In this document: positions 30,611 to 39,171 of the stretch, piece by piece
Layout of the letters: each line of letters starts with the position of its first letter
How positions within the stretch are numbered: position 1 is the first letter of the stretch
Assembly (NCBI GenBank): GCA_040756415.1
Contig: JBFLYZ010000003.1
Coordinates: 1 to 64,000, forward strand
Origin: JBFLYZ01 sp040756415
GTDB lineage: Bacteria > Bacteroidota > Bacteroidia > JADZBD01
Length of the DNA stretch: 64,000 nt
Reading direction: 5' to 3'
Program-made: the position numbers and the translations under genes
The notes under the pieces: generated by a model
What the model was told of the DNA's origin: nothing
Databases searched by the model: none
The model's input: only the letters and a program-made list of their open reading frames with translations

Positions 30611-32893
30611 CTACAGCTTTACAAACTTCTTAATGGCGTTTCCCTTTGCGGTCCGGATATGCAGGTAATACACCCCGCTCTCCAGGCCCGAGATATCGAT
30701 CTTCAGCTCATTGCTTTGACCTGCCTTATTCCCCAGCATATCGTAGATCCCGATCGATTCTATTTTCAGGCCATCCGCCCCGATCGTGATGAAGGTCTCT
30801 GCCGGGTTGGGATATAGCACGACCAGGCTATTCACCTCCGTTTCGCTGACCGATGAAGGGATGGGGTTCTTGGCATTGGACAGGGATGCGTTGTACGTGG
30901 TGAGCGAACCGGGCATGGTCCTGAGCGTGGGAGTACAGGTAATATTCCACATGGTTTCTATACGCCAGTTGGCGGACGGCTGCCAGAAATTATAGGCCGG
31001 GTCGGTAATGCTCTGCTGCGTGCCGGCCACGCTGTTGATGGCCTGCCAGTTGCCGTTGCTGTAATTATCCCTCATCAGCACATAGGCATTTACGGGATTG
31101 GGAGCATTTTCTATAGTATACAACTGGGGCCAGGAAAAGGTGCCGCCCACGTTGGTCATATAAATGGTATTGTGATACGGGCCCAGGGGGCTGTAGCTGC
31201 CGCAAGTGTCATACGTCTGCAATTTGTAACGATAGGTTCCCGAATTAGGATTTCCCGTGTTCGGGAAATATAATGTCGCTACCGTATCCACGAACCGGCT
31301 TAATGAATCGTAGGGAATAGAAGCAATCCGCTGATAGTTATTAGTAGTGATTTCCCGGTAAACGATGAAACTGTCTGCGTTCATATATAGGGTTTTGTCC
31401 CATATTATGACATTGTATTGCGATAGTGAATCCACTGTGACCATGCAGATCGAAGGTGTATCACTATTTGCAATAATGATGGTTATTGAATCAATGGCCG
31501 TCATCGCGCAGGGGCTGTTTACGCTGGCTACTACATAGTAGGTCGTTGAAACACCTGGTTGCCCCACTGGATTTGAGATCGTAGTACTGCTGAGTCCGAC
31601 CGCTGGATACCAGGAGTAAGTGGCGCTCAAACTGGAAATGGCATTCAGTTGGACTGTTGCACCACACGTTATAGCGGTATTTGAACCGGCATCCACCGTA
31701 AGTTGGAGCTCAGTAACCGTGATCGTGTCTGACGCAGGGCATCCGGTGCTATTGGTTACAGTTACCATATAGGTTCCCGAAGCGTTCGCATAAATACTTT
31801 GAGTGGTGGCTCCCGTGCTCCACAAATAAGCGTTACCGGGGCTGGAAGTTAGCAATACGCTGTCGCCATCGCAGAAGGTCGTAGGGCCGCCTGGGGTTAT
31901 CACCGGATTATTCGCAAAGCACATGCTGGTCAGGCCCACATTGCAAAACCAGGGCGCATCACTAGTATCTGCAGTGATATCATAGATATCATCATTGGGG
32001 ATACTTGAATTTGAAATTGTGTAGGTGGTGGCGTTAACCCCGTCAAAAACCACCAAACCTACTCCAAAAGGGGACTGTGTGCCAAGGTAAACAGTATCAT
32101 TTTGAAGCGGATAGATCGTGTTGTAATTACTGGAAGGAAGAGTGGAATTAGAAGCAGTATAATAGGTCCAGCTCACACCATTGTATTTGCCTATCCCATT
32201 ATTGCTGCCATATGAAGAAAGCCAGAGATTATTATCAGTATCTGCTTCCATATCCGTTACCGATCCGTTGAGATTATTAGACACATAGCTCCACGTAGCG
32301 CCATTGAATTGCTGTACACTTATGGCGGGTATATAGGTATAAACATTCCCATTGGGGCTTACCGTAATGAATTCCACCTGGTTGCTTCCTATATTGGAAT
32401 TGGACGTATTATAAACAGTCCAGGTGCTGCCGTTGTATTTAACTACCCCTCCATTATCCGTGCCAATCCAGATATTCCCGCTCGTATCCGCATCAATGCA
32501 GGTAATACGCTGCGCAGCGGCCGGAAGTCCGGAATTCAGCTTATGGTAAACAGTCCATGTGGTTCCGTTGAACTTATAAAGGCCTTTTGAATTATTAAGG
32601 GTGTCTGTGCCTATCCATACGTTGTTATATTTATCAACAGTTATACAAGTGGCAGCATTACAGGTCAGCCCCGAATTAGAGGAATTATAAATTGTCCAAG
32701 CGGTTCCGTTGAGTTTAGCTGCCCCGTAGCCATAAGTCGCCACCCACTTATTATTCAGGCTGTCAACAGCTACTTTAAAATAATCAAACGGAAGAGCCGA
32801 ATTTCCGGTATTCCAGTGAGGAAATTGAGCGGTCTGGCCGATTATGTGGTCGATACTGGAAATCGCCAGAACAGCAAGTAAAAGTTTTTTCAT
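30611..32893 (-). CDS. Propeller plus PKD-like protein with T9SS sorting domain
   Basis: A 760-aa secreted protein. After a signal peptide (MKKLLLAVLAISSIDHIIGQ) there are two-component-regulator-propeller-like repeats ('NVWIGTDTLNNSKGLYKFNG', 'WTVYNTSNSNIGSNQV') to about residue 310. Two Ig/PKD-like segments follow (about 335-470), then a segment with 'ISIPYDSLSRFVDT' style fibronectin-like strands, and a T9SS type A domain (LYPNPAETFITI ... SGVYYLHIR ... IKKFVKL). Base composition is AT-richer than the neighbouring T9SS genes. It is most likely a surface-displayed binding protein. Confidence 0.82.
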   Translation of the reverse strand: MKKLLLAVLAISSIDHIIGQTAQFPHWNTGNSALPFDYFKVAVDSLNNKWVATYGYGAAKLNGTAWTIYNSSNSGLTCNAATCITVDKYNNVWIGTDTLNNSKGLYKFNGTTWTVYHKLNSGLPAAAQRITCIDADTSGNIWIGTDNGGVVKYNGSTWTVYNTSNSNIGSNQVEFITVSPNGNVYTYIPAISVQQFNGATWSYVSNNLNGSVTDMEADTDNNLWLSSYGSNNGIGKYNGVSWTYYTASNSTLPSSNYNTIYPLQNDTVYLGTQSPFGVGLVVFDGVNATTYTISNSSIPNDDIYDITADTSDAPWFCNVGLTSMCFANNPVITPGGPTTFCDGDSVLLTSSPGNAYLWSTGATTQSIYANASGTYMVTVTNSTGCPASDTITVTELQLTVDAGSNTAITCGATVQLNAISSLSATYSWYPAVGLSSTTISNPVGQPGVSTTYYVVASVNSPCAMTAIDSITIIIANSDTPSICMVTVDSLSQYNVIIWDKTLYMNADSFIVYREITTNNYQRIASIPYDSLSRFVDTVATLYFPNTGNPNSGTYRYKLQTYDTCGSYSPLGPYHNTIYMTNVGGTFSWPQLYTIENAPNPVNAYVLMRDNYSNGNWQAINSVAGTQQSITDPAYNFWQPSANWRIETMWNITCTPTLRTMPGSLTTYNASLSNAKNPIPSSVSETEVNSLVVLYPNPAETFITIGADGLKIESIGIYDMLGNKAGQSNELKIDISGLESGVYYLHIRTAKGNAIKKFVKL

Positions 32894-33206
32894 TGGCGGG
32901 TTTATCTAAAGATGTTTAAAATGTGTCAAAACTCTTAGTAAGCTACTATTGAACGAGTACCTTGCATATCCTGAAATCATATTAAAAAAATTTCACCTTC
33001 TTCGGAGCAGGTTTTCATAGTTTCGGTTTGTGCTTACAATCCGATGTCTATCCGCCTGCCGCGCTGCTGAACCTGATCTTGATATGGTGGTCCTTTCCTG
33101 CCCTGACCTGGGCCCTGTGCCTTCACAGGATGATTTTAAGGCTAATATATTGAAATCCGGTGCTCGTTCCTTTGTCCAGCCCTTAATTTTTTTAACTTTA
33201 CTCATC
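32894..33206. other. Intergenic region, 313 bases, divergent promoters
   Basis: No gene is seen. On the plus strand a promoter-like pair (TTTG at 33171-33174, then TAACTTTA at 33193-33200, one mismatch, 18-base gap) could serve the TPR gene at 33207, which would be nearly leaderless. No -7 box is clear for the divergent gene. Confidence 0.4.
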
Positions 33207-34679
33207 ATGAGAAAGAGCCTGAAGTTCTTTTTATTCCTCCTGATCCTTTCCCCGCATCTGCCGGCCCAGAACAGGCATAAGGTGGATTCTCTACTGAAGC
33301 TGGTCGCCACACTACCCGATGACACCAATAAGGCCAATGCTTTATACCAGCTCTCCCGCCAGTACTGGAACAGCAACCCCGATACGGTCATCCTGTACGG
33401 CAATAAGCTGCTTGTACTCGCCCGGAAGCTCGATTATAAAAAAGGCCTTGCCGGTGCCTTCAATACCATTGGCGTTGCCCATTCGGATATGGCCGAGTTC
33501 GACTCGGCAGTGGCGTATTACCTCCAGGCAGAAAAGCACTATCGCGCATTCAACAACCTGCAGGGTGCCGGAATGATACTCAACAATATTGGCGTGGTGT
33601 ATAAAAAGCAGGGCAAACTGGATGAGGCCATCAGCTATTACCTGCAGGCGCTCAAGATAGCCGAAGAGACCAGCGACAAGAAATCGCAGGCCATGACCCT
33701 GAACAATATAGCTATCATTTTCCGGAACAAGGCCAGCACTACGGCAAACAAGGATGAGTTCAACATGGCCGTGGATTATGCGAACCGCTCGCTGGCCATT
33801 GCCAGGGAGATCAATAACAGATCGGGTATGGCTGCAGCCCTGAATACGCTGGGAACCATTGCCGAAAAGGACAAGGATTTTGAAAAAGCGCTGAGCTATC
33901 ACACCGAGGCGCTTGAGATCTACAAACAGCTCGGAGACAAACGCTCCACCAGCATTTCCATGCTCAATGTGGGGATCATGTATTACGAGATGAAGAAGCT
34001 GGACCTGGCCGTAGAATGCTATCTCAAGGCTTTGCAGATGAAGACCGAGCTCCAGGACAAGGCGGGTATCATCGCATGCTACAACAACCTGGGCGCTGTT
34101 GAAGCGCAGCGCATGAACTTCAAAAAGGCGCATGAGTATTTCAAAAATTCGGAGGACCTCTGCAAAAGCATAGGCTCCCTGCTCCTGCTTCGCGAGACCT
34201 ACCAGGCCATTTATGAATCTTACGAGAAAGCGGGCGATTACAGGAATGCCTTTATTTACCATAAGCTGTATTCGGATGTGAAGGACTCGCTGGTGAACGC
34301 GGAGAGCTCAAAGAGCATCGTGCAGATGCAGGCCCTCTACGAAACGGAGAAAAAGGATAAGGAGATACTGCGCCAGAACGCGGAGCTGAAACAGAAGGAC
34401 CTGGAGGCCCTGCAGAAGGAAACCCAGCGCAACGGCTTCATCATCGCCTCGGTGTTCATGCTGGCGGTAGCGGGAGCTGTCTTTGTGGGTTACCGGCAGA
34501 AGCAAAAGGCCAATGTACTGCTGGCCAGCCAGAAAAGCGAGATACAAAGGCAAAAGGACATTGTAGAGGAACAGCAGAAGGAGATACTCGACAGCATGCG
34601 CTATGCCAGCCGCATTCAGCAATCCCTCCTGCCAACGGAACGTTATATCGAGCAGGTGCTCAAAAGGCTAAAGAAATAG
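33207..34679 (+). CDS. TPR protein with transmembrane helix, lacking its phosphatase domain
   Basis: A 490-aa protein. Signal peptide (MRKSLKFFLFLLILSPHLPAQ), about seven TPR repeats ('GMILNNIGVVYKKQGKLDEA' etc., about 40-360), one membrane segment (about 410-427, IIASVFMLAVAGAVFVG) and a coiled coil (430-475). It ends '...DSMRYASRIQQSLLPTERYI' and 'VLKRLKK'. The 'YASRIQQSLLP' segment normally leads into a SpoIIE-type PP2C phosphatase, which is missing here. Related Bacteroidota proteins with this ending exist, to my knowledge. It is likely a membrane sensor whose output is by protein contact. The ATG at 33207 gives the signal peptide. Confidence 0.85.
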   Translation: MRKSLKFFLFLLILSPHLPAQNRHKVDSLLKLVATLPDDTNKANALYQLSRQYWNSNPDTVILYGNKLLVLARKLDYKKGLAGAFNTIGVAHSDMAEFDSAVAYYLQAEKHYRAFNNLQGAGMILNNIGVVYKKQGKLDEAISYYLQALKIAEETSDKKSQAMTLNNIAIIFRNKASTTANKDEFNMAVDYANRSLAIAREINNRSGMAAALNTLGTIAEKDKDFEKALSYHTEALEIYKQLGDKRSTSISMLNVGIMYYEMKKLDLAVECYLKALQMKTELQDKAGIIACYNNLGAVEAQRMNFKKAHEYFKNSEDLCKSIGSLLLLRETYQAIYESYEKAGDYRNAFIYHKLYSDVKDSLVNAESSKSIVQMQALYETEKKDKEILRQNAELKQKDLEALQKETQRNGFIIASVFMLAVAGAVFVGYRQKQKANVLLASQKSEIQRQKDIVEEQQKEILDSMRYASRIQQSLLPTERYIEQVLKRLKK

Positions 34680-34745
34680 TTACGGCTTATATAAAGCCTG
34701 GCGAAAGGCAACATCCCGGCCGCACCCCCGTATAAGGCTCACCCT

Positions 34746-35894
34746 ATGAAAAGAACCATACTCCTTATCCTTGTCATCCTTGATCTGTCTTGCCGGCAGA
34801 AGGAAGTGCCGGTTACGGGCTGGAATTATAATGATCCCTCGAACGGGGGATTTGAGGTGGTCCCTTACGCTATGCAAGAAACAGCTCCGGGTATGATCAT
34901 TATCGAAGGGGGCAGTTTCGTATTCAACCGTAACCACGATATTCCGGAGCACAGAGACTCCTTGTTCTCGTTTTTCATGTCCCGGGCCGAGGAGACCAAC
35001 GGCCAGTACTGCGCTTACCTCAGGTTCCTTAAGAAGTTCTATTCCAAGGCTGCGTATAACCAGGCCCTGCCCGATACCGCGTTATGGCTGACTCAAGCTG
35101 GTTTGGCCGATTCGGTGAAAAAATACCTGGCCGGCAATTACCTGCGCCATCCCGCATTTGCCGATTACCCGGTAGTGGGCCTGAAACCGGAGCAGGTCGA
35201 GAAGTACTGCCTCTGGAAGACCGACAGGATGAACGAGATGATACTGGTACGTGAGGGGATCTTAAACATAGACACGACAGGTAGTGATAGCGCTCATGTT
35301 TTTAGCACAGATGCTTACCTGGGCGGTAATTATTCTCCTATCCCTCAGCCTGAACAGTACAGAAAAGTGCGCATGGAGGACGGAATATTTTTGCCCCGTT
35401 TCCGTTTACCCACCGTAAGCGAATGGAAAATAGCGGCCCACGCTATCGGGGATAAGAATCACACTTACCTGGTCACACCGAAAGCCGGCAGTAACAAGAA
35501 ATTTGACAAGGCGAATTATTTCGGGCACCTTTACGTGACAAAAAAGAGCAGGAAAGAAAACGAGTATGGATCCATACTGAACAAGGTTCTCAAGCTCAGC
35601 GCTGTGTACCAGACTAACCAGAACAATTACCTGCTTTACGGGATGAACGCCAATGTAAGGGAATTGGTAAAAGACGGTCAAAATTACTGTACGATGGGAG
35701 GCTGGTTTAACCTGGAGCATAATACGGAAGCCGCCTATTGGCCAAAGGCCCCGGATAGCTTAAAATATTCCTACCCGGCCCTTAAATGCGCTCCTTTACC
35801 TGATAGAATAACCTCTCTTGCTACCGGCTTCCGGGTAGCTATGGACCTGGTGGGCGGCAAATATTATAAAGGCAAAAGAAGAAAAGCGAAATGA
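34746..35894 (+). CDS. GldJ/GldK-like SUMF1-domain lipoprotein
   Basis: A 382-aa predicted lipoprotein; the lipobox LDLSC places the Cys near residue 16. The SUMF1/FGE-type fold is visible in 'PGMIIIEGGSFVFNR', 'MSRAEETNGQYCAYLRFLK', 'YPVVGLKPEQVEKYCLWKTD', 'LPRFRLPTVSEWKIAAHAI' and 'ATGFRVAMDL'. The two FGE active-site cysteines are absent, as in GldJ and GldK. Those proteins form the T9SS/gliding ring with GldN. It is not beside gldL or gldM here, so it is a solitary paralogue rather than the core ring gene. 'WRTDRMNE'-like residues are closest to GldJ. Confidence 0.8.
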   Translation: MKRTILLILVILDLSCRQKEVPVTGWNYNDPSNGGFEVVPYAMQETAPGMIIIEGGSFVFNRNHDIPEHRDSLFSFFMSRAEETNGQYCAYLRFLKKFYSKAAYNQALPDTALWLTQAGLADSVKKYLAGNYLRHPAFADYPVVGLKPEQVEKYCLWKTDRMNEMILVREGILNIDTTGSDSAHVFSTDAYLGGNYSPIPQPEQYRKVRMEDGIFLPRFRLPTVSEWKIAAHAIGDKNHTYLVTPKAGSNKKFDKANYFGHLYVTKKSRKENEYGSILNKVLKLSAVYQTNQNNYLLYGMNANVRELVKDGQNYCTMGGWFNLEHNTEAAYWPKAPDSLKYSYPALKCAPLPDRITSLATGFRVAMDLVGGKYYKGKRRKAK

Positions 35895-35955
35895 GCACCG
35901 GCCCGAATGAAACTTTTGCAGGGCTTAGGCCGTACACCAGTTTCTTTACCTGCAT

Positions 35956-36561
35956 ATGAAACAAGGCTTCCTGCTTTATTCGTTGATCCTGTTATTCCTC
36001 GCAGGAGGATTTACACAGCAACCCGCACCCACCTGGACAACTGATGAGCTGAAGGCAGCCAATACAGGACTTGGATCAAAATACCTGGAACCGGAAGAAA
36101 AGGAAGCCCTCAAATACATCAACCTGGCCCGCTTATACCCGAAAAAGTTCGTTCTGGTGGAAGTGCAGAAGTATTACGGTCCCGTGGGCTATGGCGATTA
36201 CCTGAAGGGTTCTCCCTACCGCAAATCGCTGATCAGCGACCTGAACAAGATGAAACCGGTCAAAGCCCTATTGCCGGACTCCACACTAACCAAAACGGCT
36301 GAATGCCTGGGTAAGGAGCAGGAGAAATCTGGTAAGGTGGGACACGAGCGCAGCAAGAAATGCAAGAGCGATTACTATGCCGAGTGCTGCGCTTACGGCA
36401 TGCTCAACGGCAAGGATGCCGCCATGCAGTTGCTGGTCGACCACGGGGTGCCCTCGCTGGGCCACCGCAAAGCCTGCCTGAACGGGGATTATACAAAAGC
36501 AGGGCTGAGCTACAATAAGCATAAGACGGAAGAGACCGTGATGGTGGTGGATCTGAAATAA
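35956..36561 (+). CDS. CAP-domain (SCP-like) extracellular protein
   Basis: A 201-aa secreted protein with signal peptide (MKQGFLLYSLILLFLAGGFT). The CAP fold is supported by 'LKYINLARLYPKKFVLVEV' (helix 1), 'LTKTAECLGKEQEKSGKVGH' with His as the first motif, and 'DHGVPSLGHRKACLNGDY' as the GHR motif. CAP proteins of bacteria are found in envelopes; functions range from protease-like to lipid binding. It is 61 bases downstream of the GldJ/K-like lipoprotein and may be co-transcribed. Confidence 0.85.
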   Translation: MKQGFLLYSLILLFLAGGFTQQPAPTWTTDELKAANTGLGSKYLEPEEKEALKYINLARLYPKKFVLVEVQKYYGPVGYGDYLKGSPYRKSLISDLNKMKPVKALLPDSTLTKTAECLGKEQEKSGKVGHERSKKCKSDYYAECCAYGMLNGKDAAMQLLVDHGVPSLGHRKACLNGDYTKAGLSYNKHKTEETVMVVDLK

Positions 36562-36564
36562 GGA

Positions 36565-37110
36565 TTAACGGGCAAAACCTATGAAGAGGCTCAGCCTGTA
36601 CAGCATGGAGCTGGGATCATCCAGCCAGGTTTCTTTATATCCTTTATCCACCATGAATATGGAAGGGCCTATCCCGCCCAGTATGCCCATGACAAATCCT
36701 TTTTCGGATATCTTCTGTATCCCAAAAAATATCCCGAATCCCAACTGGTGATCGAGATCGAGAGCCAGCTCGGAAAGGAAGGAGTTCTCGCGGTTGCTGT
36801 ACTTGATAAAAGGGCCGAAGAACGAATCCCGGGTATCGTTGTAAATCCCCTCGCGCCTGGGCCTGATATGAAAACGGTAATCGGCCGTGAAATGAAGGGC
36901 CCCGGTGGCCAGCGGAAAATAATTGGCCGTAGCTCCAATGCCGAAGCTCTGGCGCTGGCTGATAAAATGCTCGTACTGCAGACCGGGAAAGGAAATGATG
37001 TTAAAGGTGAAGAGATTTCTGTATACGGGGCCTTCGCCCTGCGCTGGGGCCGCGCAAAACAGGGCCTGTACCAGTAGCATGGTGATCCCAAGACGTAAAC
37101 CCGCTCTCAT
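36565..37110 (-). CDS. Small outer-membrane beta-barrel protein
   Basis: A 181-aa exported protein. Signal peptide MRAGLRLGITMLLVQALFCAAPA. The mature part alternates hydrophobic and polar residues ('TFNIISFPGLQYEHFIS', 'ALHFTADYRFHIRPRR', 'LSELALDLDHQLGFGIF') as in an 8-stranded barrel. It ends 'YRLSLFIGFAR', which lacks a terminal Phe. I do not recognise a named family. It is convergent with the CAP gene (3 bases between stops). Confidence 0.6.
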   Translation of the reverse strand: MRAGLRLGITMLLVQALFCAAPAQGEGPVYRNLFTFNIISFPGLQYEHFISQRQSFGIGATANYFPLATGALHFTADYRFHIRPRREGIYNDTRDSFFGPFIKYSNRENSFLSELALDLDHQLGFGIFFGIQKISEKGFVMGILGGIGPSIFMVDKGYKETWLDDPSSMLYRLSLFIGFAR

Positions 37111-37196
37111 ACCGCTAATTTAGCTGAATCCGCGCGCGCGCGAAATGATCCATATCATGCGCCTTACTTCGTTTTATGTTTAGCATTGAAACGTAA

Positions 37197-37742
37197 ATGA
37201 ACCGGACCGCCCGCATCCTTCTCCTGTGGCTTATACCCGGCACCTGCGCAATTTCAGATGCCAGGCATGTTTACCATCAGGCGTTTTACAGATACCAGGT
37301 ATCCTTCTATCTGGGCCTGGGCAAAAATTCCGCTCCGGGCACAAGCTTTCCCTTCTGCTATTCCCTGGGCGGCAGCCTGCGCTACCGGCAGCATATGCTG
37401 GGAGCAAGAAGGGATCATTTCAGCCGCCTGGTTATCTTCAGCGAAGCCACGCGTTACGATTTCATCAATGCGTACTACGGTTATTCTCTCGCGCAGAAGA
37501 ATACATCGGCAAGCCTTCAGCTTGGGCTGGGACTGTTCGAAACGAACTACCGGGCAGAAGGGTCATACAGCGGTGCGGCAGCGGAGTTGTCGCTGGAGCT
37601 CCTGCTGCATGCCCGCGGCAACGGGATAGGCGCCCGCATTTTTTACAATTACAACGGCAGGATGAACTATGCCGGCATCATGATCCTGGCTAACCTGGGA
37701 TGGGCATGGAAGAAAGGGTGTGCTCCGCGCATCAATCAATGA
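37197..37742 (+). CDS. Hypothetical exported protein, barrel-like
   Basis: A 181-aa protein of unknown family. It has a signal peptide (MNRTARILLLWLIPGTCAIS) and a mature part with strand-like patterns ('YRYQVSFYLGLGKNS', 'NTSASLQLGLGLFETNY', 'GIGARIFYNYNGRMNYAG'), so a small outer-membrane barrel is possible. Its last 11 bases overlap the end of the convergent NHL gene. It is divergent from the 36565-37110 gene, with only 86 bases between them. Confidence 0.6.
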   Translation: MNRTARILLLWLIPGTCAISDARHVYHQAFYRYQVSFYLGLGKNSAPGTSFPFCYSLGGSLRYRQHMLGARRDHFSRLVIFSEATRYDFINAYYGYSLAQKNTSASLQLGLGLFETNYRAEGSYSGAAAELSLELLLHARGNGIGARIFYNYNGRMNYAGIMILANLGWAWKKGCAPRINQ

Positions 37743-39078
37743 TCACCAGCTTTCCGCTGGTGAGAATTCCTTCTCTAGACACAATTTGATAAAAGTAGAT
37801 TCCGGCAGGTAATCCTTCTCTGTCAACTATACAACTTGAGCCAGAAACACCAAACAACATGATTTGATCTCCCTGCAAATTATAAATCCTAAATTCACCC
37901 TTAGAAATAGGCTGAGGAAAAAGAATAGTTGCAGTAGCAGCCAAAGGGTTTGGATTGACGTACGAGAGAGTAAAAACAGTATTAAATTGTGTTACTTCTA
38001 ATGGGGAAGTGCAACTACTCGATAAAACTTCACGTATTCTGTGATTTAGATTGTCTGTTATGTACAAACAACCAGATAAGCTAACAATAACGCCATTAGG
38101 CAAATTAAGCTGGGCAAGATTCGCTGGGCCTCCATCACCGCTAAAGCCAGCAGTTCCAGTCCCAGCAAAAGTGGTGATTGTACCCCAAGCATCCACTTTA
38201 CGAATTCTGTTATTGTTGAAATCGGCAATATATAAATTACCGGAAGTGTCCAGGGCTGATCCCGCTGGTGAATTTATTTGTGCCATGACAGCATTCCCCC
38301 CATCCCCTCCATATCCCGCTGAACCCGTGCCAACATATGTGGATATAACGCCTAGTGAATTCACCAGCCGAACTCTGTTATTGTTTTGTTCAGTGATATA
38401 GATATTACTATTCAGGTCAATATCTACATCAATGGGCTTATTAAGTTGAGCTACGTTTGCCGGACCTCCATCTCCACTAAAGCCAGGTGCTCCGGTACCA
38501 GCCACGGTAGTCATGACTCCAGACGTATTCACCATTCGTATCCGGTTATTATTCCAATCAGCAATATATAAATTGCCCAAACCATCGATAGCTACTCCAG
38601 TAGGATTATTAAGTTGTGCGAGAGTAGCACTTCCGCCATCACCACTGAAACCCGCAGTCCCTGTTCCAGCGACCGTAGTGATGATCCCGGAAGCATTGAC
38701 CTTTCTGATTCTGTGTCCTCCATATTCCGCGATATAAAGATTTCCGGCCCCATCTAATGTTACACTAAAAGGTAAATTTAACTGAGCTGCAGTTGCTGCA
38801 CCGCCATCGCCACCGGAGCCTGCTACCCCCGTACCTACAATGGTAGTAATGATCCCAGAGGTTGACACCATGCGAATTCTGTTATTGAATTCGTCAGCAA
38901 TAATTAAATTGCCCGAAGCATCCACCGCCATTCCACCTGGAAAATTAACCTTGGCCATTGTGGCCAAGCCTCCATCCCCGCTATAGCCTGAAGTGCCATT
39001 TCCTGCAATGGTATAGATATTCTGGGCATAGGTCATACATGTAGAAACAGTAAGGAAAAGGAGTAGCTGTACACGCAT
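37732..39078 (-). CDS. NHL-repeat propeller protein with T9SS sorting domain
   Basis: A 448-aa secreted protein. Signal peptide MRVQLLLFLTVSTCMTYA. Six NHL-like repeats of about 55 aa follow ('NIYTIAGNGTSGYSGDGG', 'NLYIADWNNNRIRMVN'), which would form a six-bladed propeller. The end is a T9SS type A sorting domain (VNPNPLAATATI ... PAGIYFYQI ... SGKLVIID). It has no visible catalytic motif. The gene is AT-richer than its neighbours and has many A/T-ending codons. Promoter at 39128-39135. Confidence 0.88.
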   Translation of the reverse strand: MRVQLLLFLTVSTCMTYAQNIYTIAGNGTSGYSGDGGLATMAKVNFPGGMAVDASGNLIIADEFNNRIRMVSTSGIITTIVGTGVAGSGGDGGAATAAQLNLPFSVTLDGAGNLYIAEYGGHRIRKVNASGIITTVAGTGTAGFSGDGGSATLAQLNNPTGVAIDGLGNLYIADWNNNRIRMVNTSGVMTTVAGTGAPGFSGDGGPANVAQLNKPIDVDIDLNSNIYITEQNNNRVRLVNSLGVISTYVGTGSAGYGGDGGNAVMAQINSPAGSALDTSGNLYIADFNNNRIRKVDAWGTITTFAGTGTAGFSGDGGPANLAQLNLPNGVIVSLSGCLYITDNLNHRIREVLSSSCTSPLEVTQFNTVFTLSYVNPNPLAATATILFPQPISKGEFRIYNLQGDQIMLFGVSGSSCIVDREGLPAGIYFYQIVSREGILTSGKLVIID

Positions 39079-39127
39079 GGAGATAAGGATTTAGAAGCGT
39101 TAAAATCCAGGCAATGCGACCGATAAG

Positions 39128-39135
39128 CAAATGTA
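39128..39135 (-). promoter_or_regulatory. -7 box of the NHL gene
   Basis: The minus strand reads TACATTTG, an exact -7 match, about 50 bases before the ATG at 39078. It lies in the 93-base gap after the giant adhesin gene. Confidence 0.5.
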
Positions 39136-39171
39136 GGATATTAAGGAAGTAAAATCAATAAAGCCGCAGAA

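Noticed and set aside
37128..37141. CGCGCGCGCG run near the divergent barrel-like genes
   Set aside because: A short alternating run that can arise by chance in this GC-rich sequence; no other signal is attached to it.
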